Source: Axinella damicornis (lineage: Eukaryota; Porifera; Demospongiae; Axinellida; Axinellidae). Taken from it: a stretch of DNA of 64,000 bases. Positions 23,701-35,502 of this stretch are shown here, piece after piece. The translations under genes were made by a program, and so were the position numbers. The notes beneath the pieces are model-generated. The model searched no databases. It saw nothing but the letters and a program-made list of their open reading frames with translations, and was not told the origin of the DNA. Positions within the stretch are counted from its first letter, which is position 1; the number at the start of each line of letters is the position of its first letter. The DNA lies in the NCBI GenBank assembly GCA_963931865.1, contig OZ007508.1, positions 16,293,104 through 16,357,103 on the forward strand, in the 5' to 3' direction.

Positions 23701-26456
23701 ATGCGACCGTTCTTCGTCAGTATTCCATTGATTGTCTTTCTCCGAGCGCGAAAGTTTGTCAACTCTAGGTGCAAAGCACTTCGGAAACTATTCTCTTCTG
23801 TACTGTTCGGAGACGATGTGGAACCTACGGTTCGTGTGCTAGCAATCGATCACCGAGAGGCTACGAAAGCCAAGTCCGATCTTCTACCGACTTCAATCAT
23901 AAACGTTGCTGACAGGTTGCACGAACAGGGAGACCCCCAGAGCACGTACTTGTACCTCAAGCAGTTCGCTGACCTTGACGACCCCCAGATTCTTTGGCGG
24001 TATGGGAGATCTTGTTCAAACGTGTACTCGCTCTTTGTCGCTAGAGATGAGCAAATGCACAAGCGAAGAAAAGTGGTCGATGAAGGACTAAAAGCCGCAC
24101 AACGAGCAGTAGATCTGGACGGAGGCAATTCCCACTGCATCCACGTATGTTTACGCAACACCTAGCTACTGCCCACATGCGGTGAATTTATTTCTCCAAT
24201 GAGGATGGGTACACATAAAACACATACTGGTTACTAAAATTTGAGTAGCTAGTTCAAATTACAAAAGAATTGTACAAAAAGTGCAAACCAAGCATCACGG
24301 ACAGATAAGACTATTTCTAAGACTGCATTTAAAGGAAGGGTATAAGCATGCGCATATGTATGTGCTATCAAGAAGCGTGATGAACTGTTTACCATGGCAT
24401 CAATCTACGCCAAGGCGTCCTTGACCATGCAAGTGTCACTCACGCCTCTATAGGTCTCATGCACTTTCTGCAGTAGCTGCCTTGCGTCGTGTGGGACTAG
24501 CCTAGCTAATACTTTGTTCAAGTTTGACGAATCTAAAGAGCCTGCAAATTAACTTGTTGAACGAGGTAGCTAGCTTCCCATGCAACCAACTGTAGGCCTT
24601 GGCTAAATGGAATTTACAGGCATATCTATAAAGAACACATCTCAAATTTCTAAAGATGCTAGCAGCCTGAATATGTGTACAATGTAGGTAACTTGTGGGA
24701 GTAGAGAAAACCTCTAAATTAGGGACAGATCTGTTCCTATGGCAACCAGTGAAAGGGTTCAAGCATCTAATAATATAAGTCAGTGTAGTTAATGGACTTA
24801 ATTGAGTGGCATTAATCTCTCAACTGCTTACTGGTGAAAGGGTTAAGTTAAGAAGTTGACCCACTTATTGTGGCACTCCAGAGCAGCTGACTCACATCTG
24901 GTAGCATTCAGAACACATGCACCACTGTTGATGATCAGGTTGGTAGTGACATACTGTAGATCGGACATTTTTGCGTTGAAAATGTTTCGTATTAGTTATT
25001 TAATTTTCATCACTGAGCATATCAACGAAGAACGCATGGAAACTTGTTGCATTGTCTTGCTCCTCCAGCTTCTTCCGAGAATGTTGTGCTGCTGCAGCTG
25101 CACCATGCAAACAGCAGACTTGCAATTTCAATCTGCAGAGTGGCACTGTGAGGACCGACACTTACCTCCAGCCATGCTTTGAGTTGCCTTCTTCATGTAA
25201 TATTCGCTTCAATGACATTCTTGGGCACGTATGGCTGAAGACAGCGACCCAAAAGGCTCCGGACGATCTGCACGGTACCAGCGTACATGCATGTGCTCAG
25301 TTCCTTTTAATTTTCATCGTCGTTGGGCAGTGGCAAAATATTTTACAAGATCGAGATATGCAATTGCATGACATTCTATGTGGGTATGATTGTTGTGGCA
25401 CCCTGTCACCATCGCAGGGTACAGCTGTCTTGAGTTGTGATATAACTCTGCTCAACATTTTCTCATCTTGTGCAGTGGCTGGGAAATATGAAAGGATGCG
25501 ATTTGGAATTGAATCCTTTGCAGTCTGGTTTCGCTAGGAAGGTGCTAGCCTGTAGAGACCTGTTCCTGGTATGTATAGCGGTTGAATATAAGTTATAAAT
25601 GGTGATTATGTTTATACTTGGTCCACAAATTAATGTTACTTCTACAGAAAGCCACTGAACTAAATCCGTTTGACTGGGAAGCATGGCATTCACTGGGGGA
25701 ATGGTACGTGCATGTTTGTTGATAGCCTGTATGTGCAATGTGGTGGGTTGTATGTTCAACTGTACATTGCAAATTTGTATGTCGTTGTAGGCATTACGCT
25801 GTCTTGTCCCATCCGGCCTATAAATTGAACCTATTTCAAATCATGGGTGTCAAGGCATCTGCCGAAGACGGGCTACAGTCTCTGCTGCGGGCCAATGAAT
25901 GTAAGATGCATGCATCAAGCATGCATTTTGTGTAATATGATCACGTTATGGATACGGCATATTATGATCTGCTTGTTCTCTCTGCTTTACAGTGAGTCCC
26001 AAACCATGCTGCTCTAATTGGCTGCTCATTGGGAAATGCTACCTAACGCAGGGAAAGGGAACCGAGGCTAGAAAATGGTTTCAGCAAATTGTTGACTTTG
26101 AACATCCCACTGGAATCTGGGATGAAAACGTATAAGACAGATAAAATTTGTAGTCACTTTTCATTATGCAAGGCTATTAGCCTCGTTCCCAGTCCCACGT
26201 GCAGTTTTTCGTCACTTTTCCGTATACGTACTGCAAGTGACGAAAAGTTGGGCATGGTACTGGGAACGAGGCTACCAGGCTACAGCTTTACTCTCAACAT
26301 CTATAGCTAATTCAGAACTGTTGCCACTTTGGTGTTGCAATGAAACTTTACAGAAGTTACCACTTTATAGACTAATAATCAGGGCCATACATTTTTATCT
26401 TTCCTCAGGCCAAAGAAGAAGCGAGCAAACTTTTGAGAGAAAATGTTGCTATGTAG
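23701..26456 (+). CDS. RMDN1: Regulator of microtubule dynamics (RMDN) family protein, complete, 6 exons
   Basis: The exons are 23701-24144, 25476-25568, 25648-25703, 25791-25900, 25993-26129 and 26409-26456. They join in phase to 295 residues, close to human RMDN1 (314). Recognisable family blocks are IINVADRLHEQGD, ILWRYGRSCSNVYSL, GLKAAQRAVDLD, KATELNPFDWEAWHSLGEW, LIGKCYLTQGKGTEARKWF and a Lys/Glu-rich C-terminus. RMDN proteins are TPR-like helical-repeat proteins linked to microtubules and mitochondria; RMDN3 tethers mitochondria to the ER. A short hydrophobic stretch at residues 4-14 could be a targeting or anchor segment. An in-frame TGA lies two codons before the start. The reading frame of exon 2 was chosen by its exact length match to human RMDN1 between the conserved Trp and KA-x-ELNP. 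Which RMDN paralogue it corresponds to is uncertain. Confidence 0.88.
26178..26274. mobile_element. Foldback MITE, TAGCCTCG family, 97 bp
   Basis: Ends TAGCCTCGTTCCCAGTCCC and the complementary TACTGGGAACGAGGCTA. Flanks CAAGGCTAT and CCAGGCTAC share seven of nine bases. Last intron of the RMDN gene. Confidence 0.75.
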
Positions 26457-26918
26457 ATAACACCATCACATTCAACTTTATTATATACTGGTTGTGTTAC
26501 GTGTGGAATTCTGGAATGGAGTGTGCACGCATGAAGTGTACTCTGCACAAGTATATTTATCCCACCTCTGAACATGTTTGGAAATTACATTCAAAAGACT
26601 ATATTGTAATGATCCTATCGGAATGGAAAAGGAGCTATGAAACAAGGTAGGGATGATAGCATGAAGCAGTTAAGTCTAGAACCCCCTCTTTACGTGTATA
26701 ATGAAAATGATATACGGCGGTGGGGGTGGGGGTTATAGACTTAACTGCATGCTGTTACTGTGCCCACAGGGGGTTCAAGTAACCATCAACAACTAGTATT
26801 ACGACAGTAATGCAAGCAAAGTAAATCTAGGCCAACACTGCAAAAAGGTTTTCTTCATGTGAGCATTCATCACCACAAAACTGGCTAGCTAATCTCATTA
26901 ACATTGTTCATAGCCTCT

Positions 26919-27330
26919 ACTCCCAGTCAATATTCAGCTACACACAATGCATGGGTGCAAAGGTGTCAGTATTCATGACTCACGCGCATGATGCAATTGC
27001 ATGTGCATGAATCCACATGAGTTGTGAGTTGTGGGTGATTTTGCTGCCACAGCTAGTGTATTGTGCTGCATGCACAGTGAGTAATATTGCCGGTAGCCTA
27101 ACGTATGTTTTCATGCAGTTCACCTGAAATTTCCGATATGCTGTTAAACGCTGCAAAAGCCACACATCAGCCTGTGAGGAGTACACAGGTGAATACCCAG
27201 CGAGCAGAAAACTACAGAATGGCACATAGCTATGCTTCCAGGGGTTGCTTGATCACTGCATCACAAACTCTTCCTCTATTGCTCAGTGTTTCCAAAGGCA
27301 GCTTGAAATGGCAAGCAGAGTCAGTCAAAA
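26919..27330. repeat. Dispersed repeat, copy 2
   Basis: Diverged partner of 22890-23470. The rest of 26457-28260 holds no exon I can support. Directly before the SV2-like start there is a short tandem of AGTCCAGTCCC units (28143-28213). Confidence 0.55.
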
Positions 27331-28260
27331 CAAAACAATTGTATCTAGCGACAGAAACATCCAACCATAATCTCCAGCTTGGCCAGCAACCCCTTCCGTC
27401 AACCAACCTCACACCCACTTACCAGATGGTAGTGCTGTGACCTGTGGCACAACGGCAATCACCAGCAGATGCTAACACAATCACAATGGAACTCACAATT
27501 ACGGAAATGGCAATGTAGCTAAAGGGCACTACTGCACATGTGACAACGTAACTCCTTAGTTGGGATAAGCTCCTGTTAATGGGTGGGGCAACTGGAAAAG
27601 CAGGAAATGATAAATGAGAATGGGAATGAGAACACATTCTCTGTGTTTGATTGATATCATGGAGGTCATTCAACCACACAGTCACATGGCATGCATATGC
27701 ATGCAGTTAATACTTCAAATCTTCTTAAGGTGCTAGCAACGCGATTTCCACAGTGTAGGTAGCCCTTGTGAAAGTAAGGAAAACTTCCAATTGTATGTTC
27801 CAAGCCAGCATAGACAGACGGTATGGATTCATTTCCACCTTACTTGCTCGGTACTTTAGCAGTGTATTTTTATATTAAAACTGGCCATGGATTTCAAAAA
27901 CTTGCCAATCATGTATACCGTTTTTCTCCTTTCATTCCATCAAACAATACACTTTACATGTCTGAATAGAAATATTCAGGCAAGGTGACGCCGATATCTA
28001 GCTAATCATATTATTTTGGTACCATCTCATAATACCTGCACCTACCTACAGCCTCAGACTCAAACTTCTCTTGGAAATGAAGAATTATAACTCAGTTCAC
28101 AAACTCAACATCTGATATCAGTGTAGTGGCATGATTTTGGGGTCAAAGGTCAGTCCAGTAGTCCAGTCCAGTCCCAGACTTCCAGTCCAGTCCCAGACTT
28201 CCAGTCCAGTCCGTGTTCCAGTGTCATTGCAGAGAGCATCAGCTGGACCGAAGCTAGGTG

Positions 28261-31200
28261 ATGGACGAGAACAGCAACCTGTTGGCCAATAACATGGCCA
28301 CGTCTGATGAGGGATCAGGCAACGAAGTCAAAGAGAAGCCCCTCACGAATCGGAATGCCAAGGAACTAGCACTGGAAGAACAGCTCAGCCGCGCGGGATT
28401 CGGGTTTTTCCACGTTATGCTTGTCATGGTGTCGGGATTGGCGACTGCCGCAGACTCCGTGGAGATATTTGGCGTATCGTTTGTGGTGCCGATCGCTGAC
28501 AGAGATCTACGACTGAACTCGGCCGACAAAGGTTGGCTGGATGCCATCATATTCATCGGTTAGTTCAACGTGGGAGTTGTTGCTACCTATAGCCCTGACT
28601 AATCCTGACTCCAGCAGATAGTTGGAAATACTGGCAGCCATCTGCCATTGTCCATGCATCTCAGGATAATGGCCACCCAAATCATGTCTCAGCTAGGACT
28701 TAATGGACAAGTGATGTTGTAGTCACTACAGTCTAGTCTAGCTGCTAGCCTAGCCCCTCTCCGTCTAGCCGGTCAAACGAGCGCGCGGCCGGGCTAGACT
28801 GTAGTCACTATAGCATGCAGTTGCTAGTTTGCAGCTGATATAGTTTGCTGTTGCAGTTGCAAGCTTGCTGTTGCAGCTGCTAGCTTGCTGTTGCAGCTGC
28901 AAGCTTGCTTTTGCAGCTGCTAGATTGCTGTTGCAGCTGCAAGCTTGATGTTGCGGTCACTAACTTGCGGCTAGTGTAAAATGCTGCTGTTCCATGTGAA
29001 AACCATCATCAGAGATCCACACAGTATTGAGCTAGCTGTCTGATGAATTGGTGTTGTAGCTATTTGTGTTATCCCTACGTACGATACTGAATTCTATCCA
29101 GCTGTAGTATACTTGTTCATTACACATTGGCGTGAAGTATCAACTGACTTTCTTTGCTGCTGAATCAGCCTCCTCCTTTGCCGATTGACATATTATCGAC
29201 ATTCCTTCAATCATCACCTTTCCTGTGTTTGTAGCTCTTCCCGAATGCCACTGCCTCATCATGTGTGCCTGCCAGTGTGGTAATCATAGCTTGAACCAGA
29301 AAGCTGCATTCCACAGTGTTATAGATATGTTACTTGGGGGTGGCAAGTAAGTTAGGATGTTGAATGTAAAGGCCTGCCATGTAAATTAAAATGTACTTTC
29401 TGAGTGGGAAGTAATCTTGTAGGTGTGGGCTTCAAATGCCGTGAACTAGTGTGGGCTTTAGTATGGACTTCAAATGTGAACTCATGTGTGCCTTCAAAGG
29501 AGAAAGTGTGTGTGTGTGTAGGTCATGCATGGACACCGATTTCCTGTGACTGACCAGAGTATCTCCTGACTGTGCGTGAGTCTGGCCCACAAGACAATAG
29601 TGTCATACCCTTGTCCATTTTATAGAGTATTCACATGGCACATTGTTAATGCATTCCTAACCTTGGCAGTACATGTTCATGGCATTAACGGCCTTGAGCT
29701 TGATGTTCAAACACACTTTCTACTTCTGAAAGGATGGACAGCCTGAATTTTGACAGTTCAACTTGTTGAAATTCAGCCGTGATGACCTGTTACAAACTTC
29801 TAGGGTTGATTAAAACATTTATCCCCCTGAGCCCTTCAATTCATATAACAGTTTGTCGAAAGTCAATTGGCACGTCAAATTCTACAAAGTTGGATGATCA
29901 TTCAACGCCATAGGCGGCTCATGCACTCCTGTGTCAACCCAACCATGGCAATTCTGCTCCATGGAATTCTAGACATCCTTATGAACACCCTCAACCAATC
30001 CTGCAGATCAAAAGCGTATATTAATGTTTATAGCAGTGGTAGACATGAATCCGTGCTGGCTATATATTCACCATGTTTTCTGCAGGGATGATGGTTGGAG
30101 GCTATCTGTGGGGTAGTCTGGCTGATGTACTCGGAAGGAGAAAAGTCCTCATGCTTGCCATGCTGATGAATGCTACTTTTGCCTTCGTGTCTGCTTTCAG
30201 CCCCAACTTCTACGTCTTCTTGGTATTTCGATTCGCAAGTGGAATAGGGTAATTCACTGGCCCACACACCCACAGCTACTTGTTATGTTCTAGGATTTTA
30301 TTAGTCTCGGCCCCAGACCCAAACCAACCCCAGCACAAATTGCTCCCAGTATCACAGAAGCAATCCGTGCTGTATGCATGGGGTCGGTTTGGGTCTGGGA
30401 CCGAGACTAGGATTATATGTGCTACTACTAGTGTGGCTTATTGAACAAAAGCATGCGTAGGACCTTACCCCCAACCTCATGTTGGTTGCATGCTGGCCAG
30501 GAATAGCAGCACCCTCATCACCAATCCTGGTGAGGACACTGAATGGTATCCAGTGAAGAAACCTTGCCGGCTATGTGAACATAAAGATCAGGGGATAGTG
30601 GTTTTATGGCACTGCCAACTCCGGCCCCCACCCACTCATTAATAGTTTTAACAAACCTAGCTCCATTCATTGTCAAAAGTAGCCTTGTTCCCAGGCACTC
30701 GGTAATTGGGGAGAAGAGCTCTTCTCCCCAATTACCGAGCGCCTGGGAACGAGGCTATGTCAAAAGATGGTTGTACAAATCCTCCAGCTTGCTGTTCTTA
30801 CAAAAGAACTGTCAAACACTATAGTCCTGGAAGCTTGTTGCTGTAAGGGATCTATAGTTCAATAGGGTGTGCACATGCAGCTGCGTATGTGATATACCAT
30901 GTGTACCTTCTCTGACACCTGCAGGGTAGGAGGTTCTCAGCCTGTTGTATTCTCCTATGTGAGTGAGTTCTTCACGGAGAAACAGAGGGGTCCCATTGTG
31001 ATCCTCCTTGCTGCATGCTGGCAGCCCGGGATCATCTTTACTGGTATGTTCATGCATGGACACTTTAAATACAGGCCTCATGGCACTTTTGCAAAGGTTC
31101 ACTATTTCTACATCTGGACAAAGTCTGACTGCACATTAGAAATTATCAAGAGCGCATGATGACATCATGTACAAAGGCTGCTATCGGAATGTGTGGACGC

Positions 31201-32328
31201 AATGTCCTGGACGTGCCCAGCAAATGCTAATTGTCCAGAAATGTTCTGCATGGTGTCTGGATGTTATCATGAGACCTGCATGTACCTCTCCCAGCTAGCA
31301 GAAATGTGCATATGCACATTTCCAAGTGTTATATGTTGGGATATCATGCAGGTCGAACTTGTTTGTCTTCTCCAGCACTGCTTGCTTGGGTGCTGATGGG
31401 TCTGCCTGAAACCAACACGGCCATCGATTTCTACATTGGGACACTTCATTTTGTGAATTGGAGGCTCTTTCTTATCGTCTGTACCATCCCAGCCTTCTTG
31501 TCCGCTGTCTCTTTTGTATGCTTGCCAGAGTCGCCAGCCTTTCTCTACCTGGTAAGGTAGTCTGTTACTGAACTGGTAGCTTTCTATGTGGGGCGCTGAC
31601 TGTTTTATTCCACTGCATTAATTTTGTAGTCAGTGAACGATAAATTAACCCACGTATTGTTTAGCCTCATTCCCAGGCCTTCTCACCCCAGCGTTTGTCA
31701 CTTGTACTGCAAGCGACAAACGCTGGGGTGAGAAGGCCTGGGAATGAGGCTACGTATTGTTAGTACTGAGGGATATCAGCATCTTGGTGGTGGAAGTAAG
31801 ATGGTGGGCTGGATCCACCTCATTCGTTAGTACATGCATGCTGTTCTGGTGTTAGATTGTACATGTTGCAGATTACAGCTGTATTATATGTACCTGGCTG
31901 TGCATGGTACATTCCCCAACACCATTTCTTTCCATCAGTCTACAACGTACAACCATTTGCAGTTAAGTATTCCTCTTGCATACGCACATCCACTGACTTT
32001 ATTGTTATAGAACCCTGCACCCTATACCTACTTGAATATCCTGACCTGTGAAAATGACTTGGATAGTATAGTCCATGTCACGTGGTCCATGTTTACAATT
32101 CTTATCTATGCTTGACCATAGATGGGAAGGGAATCTTCTCTACAGAAGGTGCTTAGGAGAATTCGCAATGTCAACAGCTGCTGTTGTTGCTGCTGGACAC
32201 AGAAGAATAGTGTAAGCATTACTCACAATTGCCATCACACCGCGAAACATGTGAGAAATTCTTTCAGACACCCCCCCCCCCCCCCCCCCCCCCCCCCCAC
32301 CCACCCACCCACCCCTGTACACACACAG

Positions 32329-32370
<42 letters not shown>

Positions 32371-35239
32371 CACACACGGTATGTATGGATGTTTCAAATT
32401 CCAGCTGGATTATGTTAAATCACATGCAAGGCCCATTCGAAAAGATAAAACAGATGTGACACATAATTATACTCAACAAAGTTGGGGGGACAAGTACACT
32501 GATATACAGTGTTGATGATGTCATGTACGTGACTAGAATTACCTAATTTAGGTTTCAATTGGCGCATGACCTGGCCTTTTTCAGTCATGGATGTTGACAT
32601 CATGGATGTTAACATCATCATGTCAACACAATGATATTGACATCATGGATGTTGACATCATGGATGTTGACATCATGGATGTTAACATCATCATGTCAAC
32701 ACAATGATATTGACATCATGGATGTTGACATCATGGATGTTGACATCATGGATGTTGACATCATCATGTCAACACAATGATATTGACATCATGGATGCAT
32801 GTTGACATCATTAATTTTGTTGCTACATATATTGTACGCCTTGTGATGTTGACAAATCCCTCATTCATAGCAGGCAGAATCTCTTCTCAACGCTGAGGAG
32901 GAGGAGGAGGAAGGAGGAGACGGTACTGATGCTGCCACCGCTGATGGCAGTGGACATGCTGAGAGAGTGACACAAAGCAGAGCTCGACGATGCCTGGACG
33001 TGGTCACAAGCAAGGCCAGCAAGGTCAGCCATGTTGCATCCACATGCAGTTCCATGTATAATCCCATGCATGCATTTGTAAACATTTTGGTCCGAAAACA
33101 AGTTGACACAAAATCTTATTGCATACATTAGCTCATAAGTTTCAATGACACGCACTCATGTGTAGGTCCTGGAGGCAACTCTTGGACTGTTCAGATTCAC
33201 CTACCTCCGTGCAACGTTGCTGCTGCTTGTAATCTGGTTCTCACAGTCTTATGGGTTGGTTTGCATGGAACTATAGGGTGATTACTAACACCACGTTCAC
33301 ACCAGCCAAGAACTACTCTGCTACCAGTTTCGATACTTACCTGGTGAAAATGAGGGTGGCTGCATGGCCAGCATGCACATATATGTTGTCCCTGTCCACT
33401 GGACACTGGCAGTCCCATGCATGCATGCATGCACCAACTTCTGCCTGCCACTCCAGACGTTAGCTGCTGAGACAATACTGCAGATTGGTATTCCTATAGC
33501 CAGGTCCTCCAACTTGTCTGCAAGTTGCCTTGCCTAGTGCACGTATTCGCTCATAGCACATCGCATGAGCTGTAAGCTGGCTATAGCTGATGGATGCAAT
33601 CAGAGTCTGAAGTACCCACAAGTTGAGAGTATGGAAGGTCTGGGGATGCCAAGCTGTCTTGGAAAGTGTTCAACTCGTAAAACTGATTTCATGATTTACA
33701 CCCGTACAAATAACCCCACCCCTTACATATCCTGCGTGAAGATATCTCACCACGTACCTTCAGATGCTCAATATGCTCTGTATGGAATCTTCTTCCGCAG
33801 GTACTTTGGCATACAGCTGTGGTTTCCTGAGTACTTCAAGAGATTAGAGCACAACTGTCCCGGCGGTGACATTAGCAATGGAACCTTGCACGCAAACTGC
33901 AGCAACGCTACTGCCCTCCAGTTCTATCAGGACACCCTGTACACTGCCCTAGCATCACTGCCTGGGAACATAGCAGGGGCACTCCTCATTAACATCATTG
34001 GAGGAAGAATACAACTGGGTTAGTTTTGTACCTTCAAGTTGGATGAATTAGTGAATGGTAAGCACATGTGGTTGCATGCAAATCTGAGCCCGGCATGTTG
34101 CAACTCTCACACACAACACCTTGCCCTTGGCCTAATCTCAGGCATGTATAAGTAGTTGCATTCAAGATGAGCCATGCATTCAATGCCTGGATTGCAGACA
34201 ATTGAAGGGCTCGGAACCATGCAGAGTGCAGTGGTCTAACCCAAAATCAAGTACTGGAAACTGCATGAATTGTAACAAAAATCATATGACCGAAATTTTG
34301 AAATTTCAGCTCCTGAAACACAAGTATTCGGGAGGTTAGTTCAATGTTTGTGGGTTAGACCACTCTGGTTCCGAGCCCTTCATGTGGAACAAAGAGGATC
34401 CTTGTTACTTGTCATAATTATCCTTTTCTACTGTTATGCAGCTGGTGCATTGGTTTTCTCAGCTCTGAGTGTGTTCTCCATCTGGAGGGTTCCCAGCATC
34501 CATGCAGTGGTGCTCGGAGTGTCTTGTGTCTTCAGTGCCGTCACAGTGACGGTGTTTGGATCATTGGATGTTGTTGTCATGAACACCTATGACACTTCAC
34601 TAAGGTATTCATGAAGCTCCAACAGAATATTGTTCTGATATGGAGCATACTTTTAAACTCAACCCTGGTGATGTAGAGAGTGTAATTTGTACACCACTAA
34701 TGTTCTTTGAAGATATTCACTATTTGATCATGATTTACCAACCATAAGAAACAGCTTAAGGAAGCAAAATCGTAGTATTAAAGCCCCCATATAAATGTTT
34801 ATGGCTTATGGGAGCTCATGACGGCTTTTGCAGTCATTGGTTGGTAAAGAGAGTTGTATCATTTCCTTACTTCCTCAGGAGCACAGCATTTGGCATCCAT
34901 TCAGGCATTGGCAGGATCGGAGCAGTACTTGGCAATGTAACATTCGGGAACCTCATAGATGCTGATCGTACCCTTCCCATCCTCCTAGTGGCATCTTTGC
35001 TGGCAATCGCAGCTGTGGCAGCCCTATTTCTCCCTGCAATATATAGGCCCGAGAATCGCCCACCATTACCCCGTGCAATTGCTTTTGTCTACAACTGGTG
35101 CTTCAGGAAGCAGCAGCAGAGTGACTATGATGAAATTGCAAAGCAGAACCAGCTGTATGAGGACAGATCATTCTCCATAACCTCCTTCATTGAAGATCGA
35201 GATCAGGAGCAGTGTAATGAGAAACCCACCACAGTCTAA
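28261..35239 (+). CDS. SV2-like synaptic vesicle glycoprotein 2 family transporter, complete, 10 exons
   Basis: The exons are 28261-28558, 30086-30248, 30925-31043, 31376-31551, 32122-32211, 32874-33023, 33166-33254, 33801-34018, 34442-34604 and 34879-35239, giving about 608 residues. The acceptor of exon 6 is a CAGCAG ambiguity that could add one residue. SV2 landmarks are GFGFFHVML, TM1 with ADSVEIFGV, GSLADVLGRRKVLM, ASGIGVGGSQPVVFSY, LPESPAFLY, FGIQLWFPEYF, ASLPGNIAGALL and a C-terminal tail. Compared with vertebrate SV2 the protein lacks the N-terminal extension, and the luminal loop between TM7 and TM8 is short (about 40 residues, sites NGT, NCS, NAT) with no pentapeptide beta-helix. 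The central cytoplasmic loop has a five-cysteine run (possible palmitoylation) and a run of five to six glutamates. The substrate is unknown. An RMDN gene separates it from the related SVOP-type gene. Confidence 0.9.
28720..28810. repeat. Short inverted repeat with TAGTCACTACAGTCTAG ends
   Basis: The left end pairs with CTAGACTGTAGTCACTA at the right, a 16-bp arm with one mismatch. No target duplication was seen. SV2-like intron 1. Confidence 0.6.
28845..28970. repeat. 21-bp tandem repeat TTGCTGTTGCAGCTGCAAGC
   Basis: About six units, alternately ending in CAAGCT or CTAGCT, in SV2-like intron 1. The unit contains the near-palindrome GCAGCTGC. Confidence 0.85.
30302..30409. mobile_element. 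Foldback MITE, TAGTCTCG family, 108 bp
   Basis: Ends TAGTCTCGGCCCCAGACCC and the complementary GGGTCTGGGACCGAGACTA. Flanks GGATTTTAT and GGATTATAT form a 9-bp duplication with one mismatch. SV2-like intron 2. Confidence 0.85.
30680..30757. mobile_element. Foldback MITE, TAGCCTCG family, 78 bp
   Basis: An almost perfect hairpin (TAGCCTTGTTCCCAGGC tip, centre GAAGAGCTCTTC). A perfect 9-bp duplication, TGTCAAAAG, flanks it. SV2-like intron 2. Confidence 0.9.
31662..31752. mobile_element. Foldback MITE, TAGCCTCG family, 91 bp
   Basis: A perfect or near-perfect hairpin with TAGCCTCATTCCCAGGCC ends. A perfect 9-bp duplication, CGTATTGTT, flanks it. SV2-like intron 4. Confidence 0.92.
32271..32370. 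repeat. Poly-C run followed by (CA)n
   Basis: About 28 C residues, then ACCC units, then a CA run, in SV2-like intron 5. Confidence 0.95.
32587..32810. repeat. Self-complementary minisatellite, unit near GATGTTGACATCATG
   Basis: About 15-bp units contain the inverted pair TGTTGACA/TGTCAACA and are grouped into a higher-order repeat of roughly 100 bp that occurs at least twice. SV2-like intron 5. Confidence 0.85.
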
Positions 35240-35296
35240 CAATAATGCCATTGGAGTGCAATAACTGAATATATATACAATGAATACAGGCAATAT

Positions 35297-35430
35297 TTTA
35301 TTTATTTATATCCCTGCCAGGAAATACTCATTTCACATACTGGACACGTGACATAACATTGATTGGCTAATAATCACATGGCTTTTCAGAGCTAGGGTTA
35401 ATATTGCCATACTGCAACAGGAATTTTATT
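35297..35430 (-). promoter_or_regulatory. Candidate polyadenylation signals for SLC25A19
   Basis: AATAAA on the minus strand occurs at 35425-35430 and, in overlapping form, at 35297-35306, about 75 and 200 bases past the SLC25A19 stop codon. The stop codons of the SV2-like gene and SLC25A19 are only about 260 bases apart, so the two 3' ends may overlap. Confidence 0.5.
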
Positions 35431-35502
35431 TCAGTGTGTGATTGTCACAAGTTTTATATCAGTATATTATTATTTGAAAGTGTATACAACATCCATCAAT
35501 GT

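Noticed and set aside
25052..25537. 161-codon plus-strand frame in the RMDN intron
   Set aside because: It overlaps RMDN exon 2 in the wrong frame and its sequence shows no family; the 25476-25568 frame fits RMDN exactly in length.
27419..27685. Minus-strand frame with a hydrophobic segment
   Set aside because: Single isolated frame without splice partners or homology; it may be chance.
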